A stretch of 64,000 bases of DNA from Adiantum capillus-veneris (GCA_014529385.2 CM043944.1:49335768-49399767), one strand, 5' to 3'; shown: positions 12,104 through 28,162, numbered from the stretch's first letter. Made by a program: numbers and translations. The notes: generated by a model not told the origin, from the sequence alone.

Positions 12104-14619
12104 TTGGTTTGTGGTCACTGCATGACACATACAAGGCGGTCATTAGAGCATCAAAGCGCACTACTGAGTCCTCTGAAGCACTACCACATAAGGCATCAAC
12201 CCTTGGTACCTAGTAGAAGTCCACCAACCTCATCACCCATACCTCCACATACGGCATCATCCATTTCTCCATCCGGTTCTACATCTTCCAGGTCACCTTC
12301 CTCAGTAAAGCTCTCTCCCATTTTGTTACAGCAAGCTATTGAGCAACGGGCTCCTGAGCAAGAGGCCATGGAGACGTTGACCAGTGTTTTGGCCAAGGTA
12401 AACATCAAGTTTCCTACTTTCAAGGGAATCTCCTCAAAAGATGCAGACGACCATGCAAGGAGGTTTGTATCTCTCTGTAGAGGTCGTGGTCTTAATAGAG
12501 AGGATGCTTATTTGGTACTCTTTCCATCTACCTCGGATGGCTTAGCAGACAAGTGGTACAGTCAGTTTGCAGAGAACCACTTTGCAACTTGGGCCACTTT
12601 ACAACAACAGTTTTGTGCAACATTCAGGCCAAGTGACTTCCAAGAAAAGGTTTTGGATGAGTTGGCCAACATGGTGCTCCAACCAGAGGAGACTTTTGCG
12701 AAACTCATGACTAAAACCAAGTCTCTGGTTGCCAAGCTTCCTCAGCAACCAGGGGAATTTATGTTAAGAAGTGGGTGGAGAAGGCTCTTTCCAAAACTTC
12801 CCAGCAAAAACTCCGAGAGAGTCTCCGACTTGACGCCACTCTGGAGGAGTTTGTCGCGGCTGATACTAGGATAGAGGGAGCTAGGAAGCTGTTCACCAAC
12901 TCTCCTCAGGTAGAGACCCCCTCAGTGTTTTTGGAAAGTCCTTCTGATCCTTTAACTTCTTTACGCAGGGAATTGGAAGCCCTAAAGTTACAGCGAGCTC
13001 TTCAAGAGGAAAGGACCTTCTCTCTTAGACAGGAGAAGCCTCCACATCACGAGGGATTGGAACAGATCAAGCGCGAGCTAGAAGAGCTCAAGTCTCAACA
13101 GGAGACTAAGGCTATGGTTTGGTGTAGCTAATTCCGCTCTCCAGGGCACCCTCCACATGAATATCCCCTTCGGGTTTACTGCCACTTCCATGAAAAGTTT
13201 GGACATGAGGACAAGGACTGCTACTACCTCAAGGGATTGCGACAAATACAACAAAGTCTTGGTCCTACTCTTCAACAAGGGCCAGCCCCTGCATCCAACA
13301 TGGTTTCTCCCTGTGGCCATCCACATCACATGCCACCTTTATTGACAGCCCCTCCTATGCAAGGTATGCAGAGCACTTAACCCTCTCAGAGACTTCAAAG
13401 CTTCTATGCTTCCACCTCCAACTCCATGCACCAAGAGCAAGGACAACCTCGCCCTTCGACTCGCCCATTGAATCGGCCCATTTTGTGCTACAGATGCGGG
13501 GAATATGGTCATTACCAAAGCAAATGCCCTCTGCCTGAAGGGTCCCCTCCCTGCCATCATTGCCCTGAAACGAAGGATCACTACAGTAAGCATTGCCCTA
13601 AAATTCGTGCATCCATGGCTTTGAACCCAAGTCAAAGCCAGAATGAGTTTACCTTTCCCAAGCTCAATCTGATAGCAATTAGCACCGTTCCTCAGCCGCC
13701 CCCTTCTACCCACGTGGTTACCCCTCAAAATAAGCTGCAGTTGGTAGAGGAGCCATCGGGTGTCCCCACTCGAGCTCAGAGAGCCGCTCTCGGTCTTAGT
13801 ATTCCAACACGTTCAACTGCCCCACACATTCTCCCATCAATGGATACCCTGTCTTCGGCTGCTGACAAGCCATCACCCAATGACAAGCAAGAATCGAAAT
13901 CTTTGCTCTCCGATATTGATGAAGCTTTCTTCGGAGCAGTTTCTGATCTACAGAAGATCAAGGTACCAGAGAAACCACTGGTAGAAAAAGAAAAGCCTAC
14001 AGCAAAGACAATCTTGAAGAACACTTTTCAACAAGTGTCGCTCTATGACATGCTGCGGCTAAATGCGAGTTTTCGAAGTGGCACCCTTACAGTTATTCAA
14101 TCACTTTACCCCGGAGCAGGTCCTAGTGGCGGGCATCTCCCAGTGCAACCATCCGAGTCCTATATGATATCCCATCACGCTGCTCCCCTCACTGATTATA
14201 GAAGCCCTCATCTCACCGTGTCCGTCTTGGGGCAGCAATTTTCAGGAGTAATTGTGGATGGTGGATCTAGCATCAACATGATGCCTAAGTTCACTATGAT
14301 GGCTTTAGGCTTGTAGCCTACTAAACCTGCCTCCTTCACAGTAACATTGGCCGACCAGAGGACAGTATACCCTGTGGGCATAGTGGAAAAGGTGCCTCTA
14401 CAGATACAAGATTTCACTTTTAGTTTGGATTTTGTTGTGGTTCGTCTTCCACAAATGGAGGGCGGATTTCCCTTGCTCATCGGTAGACCATGGCTGCGAC
14501 ACACTAACACACGCCATGTGGATACATACTGCAGGCCCCCCGATGCAACCCATTCGCTTAGAAGGAGGCATGGATCTTGTTGTGTAGCAAGTTTCTTTGT
14601 CAATGGAAACCAACCCTGA
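12104..14619 (+). pseudogene. Ty3-type gag-protease polyprotein, broken
   Basis: The capsid part (12104-about 12770) matches the retrotransposon gag domain, with LADKWYSQF and WATLQQQFCATF blocks. The frame shifts near 12765. From 12775 one frame runs to 14619, interrupted by TAA 13129-13131, TAA 13378-13380 and TAG 14314-14316. Along it lie a coiled, charged segment, a Cys/His motif (CHFHEKFGHEDKDC, about 13181-13222), a zinc knuckle CYRCGEYGHYQSKC with a second CX2C cluster (about 13486-13610), and a protease active site VDGGSSIN near 14254 with a later LLIGRPWL block near 14474. This order is normal for Ty3 gag-PR. Coding stops before any RT. Confidence 0.85.
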
Positions 14620-15797
14620 ACAAGAACAGCCTACTACACCTGAAGGATCATACGAAGATCTGCTAGAGTGGTTGGACGCTACCAAATCTATGCCTTTGTT
14701 ATGGAGTCTCTATTCATTCCTTGCCTGGAGGTACACTCTCTTCCAATGTTTCCACAGTAACTAAACCTAATGAGCCAGCTCAAAGGTTGAAGGTCATAGA
14801 AGCTACTCCTGATGCGCCCTTGGTGGAAGCCATTGAATTTGATGAGCCTATGAAGAATCATAGAAGCTGGAGGAAATCTCCTCTACAAGAGTTCACCCCC
14901 CCTCAAACATCAGCCCCATTGGTGTCTGCTTCTCCAAACAGAACAAAGCTATCCTCTGTGTCTAGCGAACTCCCTTCATAGAGCCCGTCCTGCTTGATGA
15001 ATTCCCTGCTCATTATAGTTGTCTGCTCCCTCCTCGCCCCTATCTACCCTTATCCCCTCAACCCTATCCTACCCTCCCCCTCCCCAACTCAAAACTCGCC
15101 CCTCCCCCTCCCCAACTCGTCCCCCCCCTTACCCACTTGGCCTCGCCCTCACCTACCCTCGCCCTTGCCCACCCCTCCCTCCCTCCCCTAGCACCTCTCT
15201 GTGTATTACTTCTCCGGGCAAGCAGGTTCAGTTATCCCTAGGTGGATTTCCTTCTATTGGATGCTTGTGGTAAGTCTAGCTATTGTTGGGAGTATCTTTT
15301 GGGTGGCCAGATTGTGGGCAATCTTTTGCTGCTCTGAGTGATAGCTCGCACAAATGCTAAATCAAAGAGGTTAGATTGATTCGACAATTCGCATTACATT
15401 AATCATGTACACTTTCAGCTCTTCTGGATCAGTAGAATCTCGGGCCTATCTCCTCTCCCCTCCCCTACCTACTCCTTCCCGTCTAGCCAACTGCAACTAG
15501 CTGCAAATTCCTCCACTTCGGGTGCTTTGTGGGCTTTGTTAATCTTGGCAGTCTTCAGTCTTCTGTTTCTACTTTCTGGTCAGCTTACCTCATTGTGCTC
15601 GGGTCATTACTTCATCAGTATATCTTGCAAATATCGACATTGCTTCATTCGTACTTCTTCCTGGGAACTCAAAATCTTCTCCAAACATCACCCTCTTCAG
15701 TCAGAGTATACTGTGTGTTTTTTTTGGTGTTTCACCATTCTCTCTAGTTTCACTGATCCTCTCAGCGAGACGGTGAGCGGTCTTGTGGCGGGCAACC
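14620..15797 (+). other. Remainder of the LTR element interior, no pol
   Basis: A decayed open stretch at 14721-14981 may be the post-protease linker. Bases 14995-15190 are very C-rich (CCCCTCCCC-type). The rest shows no domain. The purine-rich GAGACGGTGAGCGG at about 15768-15781 could be a worn polypurine tract before the 3' LTR. Confidence 0.5.
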
Positions 15798-16375
15798 TGT
15801 AGCAAGCTACAGTGTCACTTTCACAGGACACACAGTTAGTAGAGTTGGTCTGGTCTAGTTCACACTGGACGGACTCTCTAGGCTAGGCAGTGGCACGTGG
15901 CAGGGATATGGACGGTGGTCTACTGGACATTGTGGCCATGTCATCACCACCACTCAGTTTGGAGATAGACTTAGATGGCTGACATTTATGAGCCGTTGGT
16001 GGCTCTTTATGGTGGGACATATGAGTAGTAGTTGTTGGGTCATCACGATCATCTTCTTCATATATGGTCCAACGTCATCGTCTAGAGTAGCGAGTCTATA
16101 CACACAGCATGTCTACACTATCCCTACACATCTGAGCCTCGACATCCCATTGTACCTGTGAGACTTGAGTTCTGGGCTGGAGCTGAGTGTGTTGCCACAC
16201 CAGAGTCTGTATCGGTTCGTTGAGATAGTCGAGTCCATATGTTATGGTCTGCTGCCGTGTCTCTGTGTTGATCAGCTGTTATCTATTGTTTCCTTTGTTT
16301 TCATTCTGTTTCAAGTGAGATGTCACGCACATTGCACTAAGGAGCACCCACTGTAGAGAGCACGACACACTATCC
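15798..16375 (+). repeat. 3' LTR of the gag-protease element
   Basis: Begins TGTAGC and is a direct repeat of 11250-11822. It stops at CACTATCC, where the CT/TA microsatellite starts, so the terminal GCGCTACA is missing. Confidence 0.85.
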
Positions 16376-16377
16376 TT

Positions 16378-16568
<191 letters not shown>

Positions 16569-16575
16569 GGCCACA

Positions 16576-19217
16576 GTGTTGGATAGGCTGTATGTATTGG
16601 ATCCGCATCGCACATTGGATGAGCTCACCCAAGGTATGGCACATGTGTTACATGCATCAGCGGGATTGGCCTTCCCATGTAGAGTGGCATCAGCAACCCC
16701 TCCGCGTTGCACTGCTCCGTGCAACAGTTGGTATGATGATGAGTGCCGGGAGACCCGGAAGAGGCTTCAGAGAGAGGAGGCTTGTGGGGCATGTAGCCAT
16801 AAGCATGCACAGATGATCTTCCGCCGTCTTATTCGGCGGAAGAAGAGGGCCTACCTGATACGCCTAGAGGACGAGATATACCAATTGTTCTTGAGTCAGG
16901 ACAACAAGAGAGCATGGAGGATGTTTCAGGAGAGACAGCAGGGTAACCCCATTACAACCCCAGAGGCATGGAGAGCGTATGCAGAGGCACTATATGATAT
17001 CCCAGGACAGCCCCCCATTCCACAGCCAGGGGACATTAGACCGCACATGAGCGACTTCTTTATAGCAGAGACCATCAGCAGATTACAGCATGGGAGAGCC
17101 CAAGATCAGGATGGGCTAGTGGGTGAGCACTTCATCTATGCATGTAGGGAACTGGCCCCCCTTTTGGCACACATGTTTAACAGGGCGGTTTGTGAGGGCT
17201 TTCCAACCAGTTGGACGGCCAATACCATAGTCCCACTTTTCAAAAGTGGGGATCCGATGGTACAGGGCAACTATAGGACCATTATGATTGGGCATTATCT
17301 ATCGTAGAGAGAGAGCTCAGTGTCTGGGAAGAGAGACATGGCCACAGAGCTAGAGGACAGGCTGGTTTTCGGCGAGGGTTCTCCACTATGGATCACATAC
17401 TGACTCTTCGAGCATTGATAGAGGAGCGGCGGGCACAAGGAGACAGGAGGAGACTATATTGTTGCTTTGTGGACTTCCGCAAGGCATTTGATTCTGTCCC
17501 GAGATTTCGTTTGATGCAGAGGCTACAGGATATAGGAGTTCCAGAGGCTATCCGATGGGGGATTTATGCATTGTATGAGTCGGTGACTGGGAGGGTGAGG
17601 GCCCCAGGTGGACTTTCAGATGCTATTGAAAGTACCATTGGGGTGAAACAGGGATGCCCACTGTCTCCCACTCTCTTTGGGATTTACATCGATGAGCTCT
17701 CAAAGTATGTGGATACATATGGTGATGCAGGATCCAGCCTGGCAGGGGTGATGATACCACTTCTTTTGTATGCAGACGATGTGGTATTGATTTCGGACTC
17801 TCCAAAGGGGCTACAGAGACAGTTGGATGCTCTCCAGAGATTTTGTGCAGATAGGGACTTGACAGTGAACCTTGGGAAAACCAAGGTTATGGTGTTCAAC
17901 ACCACACAGGCATGGGTCACTCAAGCAGAGCATCAGTTCACATTTAGAGGGGAGATGGTGGAGCAGGTACGGTCTTATGTATACTTAGGAGTGACTTTTA
18001 CAGGCCCGCGCTTCTCATTGAAGCAAGCAGCAGATGCTAGGTTGGACAGGGGCTTCGCAGCGTTGGGGAGGCTTGAGAGGCAATGTGCTCATGTACAGTT
18101 TCAGGAGCCGCGCACGAAGCTTTGGTTGTTCGATTCGTTGGTCACCCCGGCATTGTTGTATGGATCCATGGTGTGGGGGCCTAGCCTCAGTACAGAGGAG
18201 TGGAGGCGTATGGAGAGACCACTAATTACGATGATTGCACAGATGATCCGGTGCAAGGCATCAATACCACATGCTATTGTCAAAGCTGAGATGGAAGCAT
18301 CCTCCATAGTGACAGAGGCCATATTTCAGAGTGTTACAGGCCTACATCGCATATGGGAACTCCCCCCAGAGAGATATTCGAGATTGGCACTAGATTCCTC
18401 CAGACAGTTAGCAAAAGATGGGGTTCATGATTGTTGGTATGCACAGATGCAGACATGGTTTGGGAGACATGCACTACAGATGGATGCACTTCCACCCTTC
18501 CAGTATAGCTTGGACTGCCCGCACCTCCAGCTTACACACACCGAGCGCAACCGGGTGATCAGATCATATATTGTGCAGTTGGAGACAGAAAGGACCTGGC
18601 AGCGACCTCCAGAGCCATTAGGCACGAAGATGGCCCATTACAGGGACCACTTCTTGCATGTTTCGTTGGAGGGTTTTGTGATTCGGCCAACATACATGGA
18701 TGTACATCTCTCACATGGGTTGCACAGTGCCATTGGACAGATTCGTACCTCCTCCCATCACCTACGCATCGAGACAGGCAGATACATGCAGATGGCCCGG
18801 ACAGATAGGACATGTCAGCTATGCCACCAAGAGGTGGAATCTGAGGAGCATTACATTTGCCGCTGCACAGTCTATTACGAGATCAGGGGGAGATACCATT
18901 GCCTTTTCAGAGAGGGCTTTGGACCATTACGTCGGGTGATGGATTATGAGGACCAGAGATGCCTCGGACTCTTTTTACTAGAGCTGAGGAGGCACAGGGA
19001 CAAACTATTACAAGACAGTTCTCCACCAACAGATCGACAACGCACTATGCGTGACTTCTTCAGTAGAGAGGGAGAGGACCTTGGGACGCAGACTCCGTCT
19101 ATGGATACAACCACACCCCCAGGACCACGTCCATCGAGGCCTAGAGGAGTCCGTCTTGATCAGGCCACTGCACAGGGTCGTACTCGCCGTCCTCGACCAT
19201 CCGGGCCTCGACCCTGA
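16576..19217 (+). pseudogene. LINE E3 ORF2, reverse transcriptase and C-terminal domain
   Basis: RT of the same LINE group, diverged from E1, E4 and E5. Motifs are [72 protein letters not shown], an intact YADDVVLIS (about 17769-17795) and NLGKTKVMVFN. The C-terminal CQLCHQEVESEEHYICRC cluster is of the CX2CX8HX4C form. There is one break: about 20 bases are missing near 17300, shifting the frame between the NYRTIMIGH block and the GQAGF block. From 17388 to 19217 the frame is open for 609 codons. The tail of the protein is Arg/Pro-rich. Confidence 0.9.
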
Positions 19218-19539
19218 CCCCGCCATTTGCACCAAATCAGAGGCATCATCGCTCGACATCGGAGACGAGAGCCACCTTTCAACGGCCTCTCTATACTGGA
19301 TCTACCCATCTCGGATATCTTGGGATAGAGGACAGGGAGAGAGAAGTTGACGGTCAGATTTGGATGGGATCAGTCATGTATTGTACATATTCTCAGTTTT
19401 AGCTTAGTTTTAGCTTTGTAGACTCAAACATCACTATGATGTTGAGTAGATCTTTTTTCTGTTTCAGTAGACGAGAGATGTATTACCAGATGTATAGTTT
19501 CTTGTCTCATGGGCCATTTTGGCTCTTTCGAGACGTTTA

Positions 19540-20234
<695 letters not shown>

Positions 20235-21395
20235 ATGGATCCGCCTACCGAAGGGGAAGGGCCGGGTGTAGATAGCTACACCACCCCAAAAAAAACAACA
20301 GCTACATTTAAGCAGAGAAACAGAGATAATGTACTATCACCAGGATCATTACGAGTGGGGAAAATGTCCAAGATACATGATGAACTAATGATGGAGAAGG
20401 TCCAGATGATGCTCAAATCAGAGCTAAATTACATGAGAGATGACATCAGGAAAGAAATGCACCCGAGCGCTAAGAGCTACAGGAACTCCATGTATGGAGA
20501 CATGATGAGAGAACTAAGGAGAGAGATCCGGGGGATACAGAATGAGGAGATTCAGATCTTGAAAAGGGAATTACGAAACCTAATCAAGGCCGAAGTAAAT
20601 GTAACAGAATGCGTTATGCAAAAGAAACTCGATGAGGTAGTAGCAAGTTTTGAAGCATGGAGAACAAATATGGAAAAACACATGGGGGAAAAGGATGCAA
20701 TAATCGCGGAGCTAAAAGGAGAACTTGCGGCTTGCAAATCTGCAACTAAGGAGAAGGGAGACGACCAACCTTCGGTGCTGAAGGAGCTCGAGGACATGAA
20801 GGATCAGATGAAAGCTCTACGGGAAGGAGATGAACAAAAATCGAAAACGGCATCTTCATGGGCGGAACATCTTGTGAAGACACAAGAAAAGGTTGATGAA
20901 GCAGAGAAATGGATTGAGGATGCGAAGAAAGGGAAGGCCCAGATGCTCGAGACCACACCTACTTCTACCATCATTAATATGACCATTGAGGAAGAGCAAA
21001 AAAGGAAGACTCGGGCTCTGCATGTGCGGGTCACAGGAGTCAAAGACAAAGAGAATGTAGATGAAGAAGTGAAGGAACTGCTACGACGCATGGGCATCAC
21101 AGAGCCTACTCACACAAGTGCATGGAGAGTGGGCAAGAAAGGAATCGATGAGAAGGGAAATGTAAAGGATAGGGCACTTATTCTCCGATTCCCGAATATA
21201 GAAATAAGGAAAGAATTTCTAAAAAAGAGGCCAACTCTTAAGAAAACCGGTATTTTCCTGGGAGATGACCTTACATTGGCACAAGTGGCACACATGCAAG
21301 AGTTGATGCCAGAAATCAGGGCAGCAAGAGAAAAGGGGAAAATCGCCTTTTATAGAGGAGGGAAAGTAGTGGTTCTGGAAAAGCGCTCAGCGTGA
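20235..21395 (+). CDS. LINE E4 ORF1, coiled-coil RNA-binding protein
   Basis: An intact 386-codon frame from ATG 20235 to TGA 21393-21395. ORF1 proteins of this kind trimerise and coat LINE RNA. Residues about 40-240 are rich in Glu, Lys, Met and Leu with heptad-like spacing, which predicts a long coiled coil. Residues about 256-330 look like an RRM-type fold (RALHVRVTGVKD, then RALILRFPN), and a basic C-terminal domain of about 55 residues follows. This layout resembles animal L1 ORF1p more than the CCHC type in the minus-strand LINE at 1572-3344. No zinc knuckle is present. The stop is followed by CGG, and ORF2 continues in the same frame. The RRM reading is by eye and needs a profile search. 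Confidence 0.8.
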   Translation: MDPPTEGEGPGVDSYTTPKKTTATFKQRNRDNVLSPGSLRVGKMSKIHDELMMEKVQMMLKSELNYMRDDIRKEMHPSAKSYRNSMYGDMMRELRREIRGIQNEEIQILKRELRNLIKAEVNVTECVMQKKLDEVVASFEAWRTNMEKHMGEKDAIIAELKGELAACKSATKEKGDDQPSVLKELEDMKDQMKALREGDEQKSKTASSWAEHLVKTQEKVDEAEKWIEDAKKGKAQMLETTPTSTIINMTIEEEQKRKTRALHVRVTGVKDKENVDEEVKELLRRMGITEPTHTSAWRVGKKGIDEKGNVKDRALILRFPNIEIRKEFLKKRPTLKKTGIFLGDDLTLAQVAHMQELMPEIRAAREKGKIAFYRGGKVVVLEKRSA

Positions 21396-24300
21396 CGGTG
21401 CGAGACCTATGGGGCGACGCTCCGGATAGCGGCGTGGAATTGTAATGGATCATATAGACTAGATGTAGGTGCCTTTGAAGACAGCTTTAGGGACAGAGAC
21501 ATAATTTTCTACTCAGAGACACACCAGATACCGGGACAGCGTATGCCACATGTGAAGGGTTATTTATGGGAAACAGCTGGTCGACCAGACAAGAGATCTC
21601 TACAGGGTAGCCGGGGTTCAGGAGGAGTAGCAGTCTTATTTAAAGAGGAGCTGAAACCACTACTACAGATTATCAGGAAAGTTGAGCAAGCAAGGTATAT
21701 GTGGGTGAGAATGAGAGCCGAGACAGGTAGATTTCTATATATCGCTATATGCTACTTCCCTCCAAGTACCTCAGTCTACTCCTCACCTAAAGGACAATCC
21801 CCTTTCTCCATATTGAATAATGATATATGGGAGTTCTCTAGAGATGGAGACATCGTTCTCTTAGGAGACTTTAACCAGAACGGCCAACTCTCAAGCAATA
21901 TTCTATGATACTTCAGAGGAAATGCTCAGAGAAGTGGACTTATCACAGAGGGGGCTTACTAGAAACTCACAGGATAAAGAACACACTGAATATGGGAGAC
22001 ATCTCATGGAGATGGCAACTATACATGGTTTGGCCATACTTAATGGTCTAGAGAATTTCCCGTTATCCGGGGGATTCACATGCTTCCCGCACAGGCATGG
22101 GGCCAGTATAGTGGATTATGTCATGACTTCACCAAGCTTTATTTCTAGTATCAAGGGCTTTAAGGTGGGATCCAAACCGGTTGGGATTGCAGTGGATCAT
22201 GCTCTCTTGACCTTATCAATCTCCTTCCAATACAATGCCTCTCAAGTACAAAGGAAGAAGACACACACAAGATATACTTTCACGCCAGAAACTGATTCAG
22301 TCTATGTGGAAAAGATCTCTAATAGGATGTGGGCAGCCGAGCAAGTATATACTGTAGAGGAGATTACTTCTCAGTTAACAGAGATACTACATGGAGCAGC
22401 ACAAGAGACATACCCACATACTCAACCTAATCAGAAGAGAGGAGCTGGGAACATGCCTCAAAACAGTTGGTATGACGAGGAATGCAGAGAGACGAGAACC
22501 CAGGTCCAGAAAGAGCTGGGAACATGCCTCAAAACAGTTGGTATGACGAGGAATGCAGAGAGACGAGAACCCAGGTCCAGAAAGAGCTTACACTTGGGAT
22601 CATCACATATAAGCAGTCTCGGATTGCTCTTCGGCGTATAGTACGTCGCAAGAAAAGGGCATTTTTAGCCAAACTGGAGAAGGATTTATATCAGCTCTTC
22701 TTGAGTCAGGACTCACATGAGGCATGGCACTTATTTCAAGAGCACTCACCGCCTCGGACGATTACTTCTCCTGAGATCTGGGGTCAATATGTAACATCAT
22801 TATATATGGTATCTGGACAGCCTCCATTACCAGATCCGCTAGAGCCATGCCCTGCTACTAGCACTTTCTTTACTACGGAAATGGTGGAAAAAGCCATTGA
22901 TAAGATGAAGACAATAAGAGCATATGATCATGATGGTTTAGTAGCAGAACATCTGATCCATGCCAGGGATCTACTTTCAGAAGTCCTTGCTCGTCTGTTT
23001 AATCGGGTCATGTGTGAAGGATTACCTGAATCTTGGAAATTATCTACTATCGTACCTATTTTCAAGTCAAGGGATCCTATGATACCCAGGAACTACCGTA
23101 CCATTATGGTAGGTCACACTTTGACCCGATTGTACGCATCCATTATTGAACAAAAATTGAGTAGATGGGCAAAGAATGAGGGCATAAGAGCAACAGGACA
23201 AGCTGGATTCAGAAGGGGTTATTCCACTTTAGATCATATTCTTACGCTCAGAGCCATTATTGAGGAAGGAAGAGCAAATGGGAGAAGGATGTATTGTTGC
23301 TTTGTGGATTTTCGGAAAGCTTTTGATACAGTACCAAGGGCCAGATTGATGCGCAGGATGCAAGAGTTAGGGGTCCCCAAAGAGATTATTTAGGGGATCA
23401 TGGCCTTATACGGGTCAATAATTGGTTATGTACGTACTCCAGAAGGGGATTCCGACATTGTTCATTCCACCGTTGGAGTAAAGCAGGGATGCCCACTGTC
23501 CCCTACTTTATTTGGTATGTACATAGATGAGGTATCAGATTACATTGATAGAGAGGGTGACAGAAGGGCTCAACTTGCAGGGTCATGGATCCCTTTGTTG
23601 TTGTATGCAGATGATATTGTATCGATAGCAGAATCACCATATGGAATGCAGAGGCAGCTAGATGCATTACATAAATTCGCGAAGGACAGTGGATTGTCAG
23701 TAAACTTGGGTAAAACCAAAGTTATGGTGTTTAAAACCACACTGCAGTGGGTTAGGAGATCGGCACCTACATTTGCATATGGCCAGAATACAGTAGAGTA
23801 CACAGATGCATACACATACCTTGGGGTGGTATTTGCAGGACCGAAGTTTACTCTTAAGAAAGCAGCGGATGCTAGATTATCCAGAGCCTCTGCGGCCCTG
23901 GGAGGGTTGGAGAGGATGTGTTCACAAGTGCAGTTTCAAGAACCACGAACAAAACTTTGGCTCTTTGATACTGTGGTGGCTTCGGCTATGCTTTATGGGG
24001 TCCAGATTTGGGGACCATCTGTGGACCAGGATAATTGGAAGTCAATGGAGAGACCTTTGGTATCTATGATTTCCCGAATGATTAGAGCCAAGGCCTCCGT
24101 ACCACACGCAATTACCCGAGCGGAACTAGCTGCCCCTCCAATAGAAATTGAAGCTCTTACCAGATCAGTGTCCTTTATACATGGTTTGTGGGATACAAAT
24201 AATGGCCGATATACTAGACTGGCCCTCAAATCCTCTCGACAATTGGCAATGAAAGGGGATACATCATGCTGGTATGCGCAACTGTCCTCGTGGTTTCAGA

Positions 24301-25106
24301 GACACGGGTTCAGTATGGAAAGATTACCCCCCTTCCAATACTCTCTTGAGGCTCCATCACTGGCAATTACACGAACGGAGATTAATAAAATCATCCGACA
24401 GGATCTTATACAGTTGGATACTAAGAGGACATGGGTAGACCCTACACAAGAATTGGGCACGAAGATGGCCGACTACAAAGAAAACTTCCTACAACTATCT
24501 GAAGATGGATTTGTGATTCGCCCGAGTTACATGGATACCCACCTATCTCATGGTTTGAGATGTGCTATTGGTCAGATTCGTACATCCTCACACCAATTGG
24601 AAATTGAATTTGGCAGATTTAGGGGAATCCCACCTGAGAGCAAAATTTGCAAGTTATGCGGAATGGAGCCGGAGACAAAATTACACTATATATGCCACTG
24701 CACAGTATACTATGAGATACGTGGGCGTTTTCATTGCCTCTTTAAAGAAGGCTTTGGACCTCTAGATAGAATCATGCAATACCAAGATCAAAGATGCTTA
24801 GGCTTGTACCTACTGCAACTACATCGGCACAGGGATAATCTAATGAGGAGACAAAGAGCACTACAACCTCAGAGGCAGATCACAGATTTCTTTGGATCGA
24901 GAGAAGCAAGAGTGGAAGGGGAAGCAAGAGGCCAACAGCCAACACAAAGGAGTACCCACATTCATACCAAAGGCACTCTAATTGACAGAGCGATTGAGCT
25001 TAGGAAATCGAGACGACCACGACCAAGATGCAGAAGCACACTTCACCGGAGGAGACTACAACAAAGGATTAGAAGCATTCTAGCCAGACACCCAGAATGC
25101 TCCTAA
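21396..25106 (+). pseudogene. LINE E4 ORF2, endonuclease-reverse transcriptase
   Basis: Follows ORF1 in the same frame. Position 21426-21428 is ATA where copy E8 has ATG, just before AAWNCNG, the first endonuclease motif. Next are YSETHQ, YFPPST, LLGDFN, a VDYVM block and VDHALLTLS. The RT blocks are AYDHDGLVAEH, NYRTIMVGH, GQAGFRRGYSTLDHIL, FVDFRKAFDTVP, GVKQGCPLSPTLFG and an intact YADDIVSIA (about 23607-23633). The C-terminal cluster is CKLCGMEPETKLHYICHC. Breaks are a one-base loss near 21882 inside the GDFN block, a 71-bp tandem duplication at 22442-22583 that shifts the frame, and TAG 23391-23393 in place of Trp. From 23394 to 25106 the frame is clean. Confidence 0.92.
22442..22583. repeat. 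71-bp tandem duplication inside E4 ORF2
   Basis: Two identical adjacent copies of a unit starting GAGCTGGGAACATGCCTC. Since 71 is not a multiple of three, it breaks the reading frame. Other copies (E5, E8) have a single unit. Confidence 0.95.
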
Positions 25107-25288
25107 GAAGTTTATTTAATACTTTGTATTTAGTTTTTCACATTTACTTTCACACTTTCACACTTTTCACACTTAGTACTTTAGTACTAAGGTACCCAGA
25201 CATTGTAACAGATTCACCACTTTTGTATCAGTTTGGTCTCATAGGTCATTCTGGCCTTGTGAAGACGTTAATATAACATTTCATTTCA

Positions 25289-27969
<2,681 letters not shown>

Positions 27970-28160
27970 AGATGGATCTCTACTCCCCTCCCATATTGTC
28001 TTCACATTGTACTGCTTAGTTTAGGATCCCGCAATATTTATATTTTGTTATCCTAGTTTAATTTATTTTGTTAATCTAACTTTGTATCAGATACACCGCA
28101 TTGTAACTTTCTGGTCTCATAGGTCACTTTGGCCTTTTGAAGACGTTAATATAACATTTC

Positions 28161-28162
<2 letters not shown>

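Larger units (their letters stand above)
11250..16375 (+). mobile_element. Non-autonomous LTR retrotransposon with gag and protease only
   Basis: Two direct LTRs of about 580 bp (11250-11830 and 15798-16375) flank an internal region with gag and aspartic protease remains. No reverse transcriptase, RNase H or integrase is present. Such gag-only elements are known in plants and rely on enzymes from relatives. The LTRs look close by eye, so the insertion seems fairly recent, yet the coding frame is already broken. The last few bases of the 3' LTR are replaced by the CT/TA run that precedes LINE E3. Confidence 0.85.

Noticed and set aside
12196-12423. Minus-strand frame over the gag start
   Set aside because: The plus strand here encodes the gag domain; the minus frame is a shadow.
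20552-21295. Several minus-strand frames opposite the E4 ORF1
   Set aside because: Ser/Phe-rich shadows of the Glu/Lys-rich coiled coil on the other strand.
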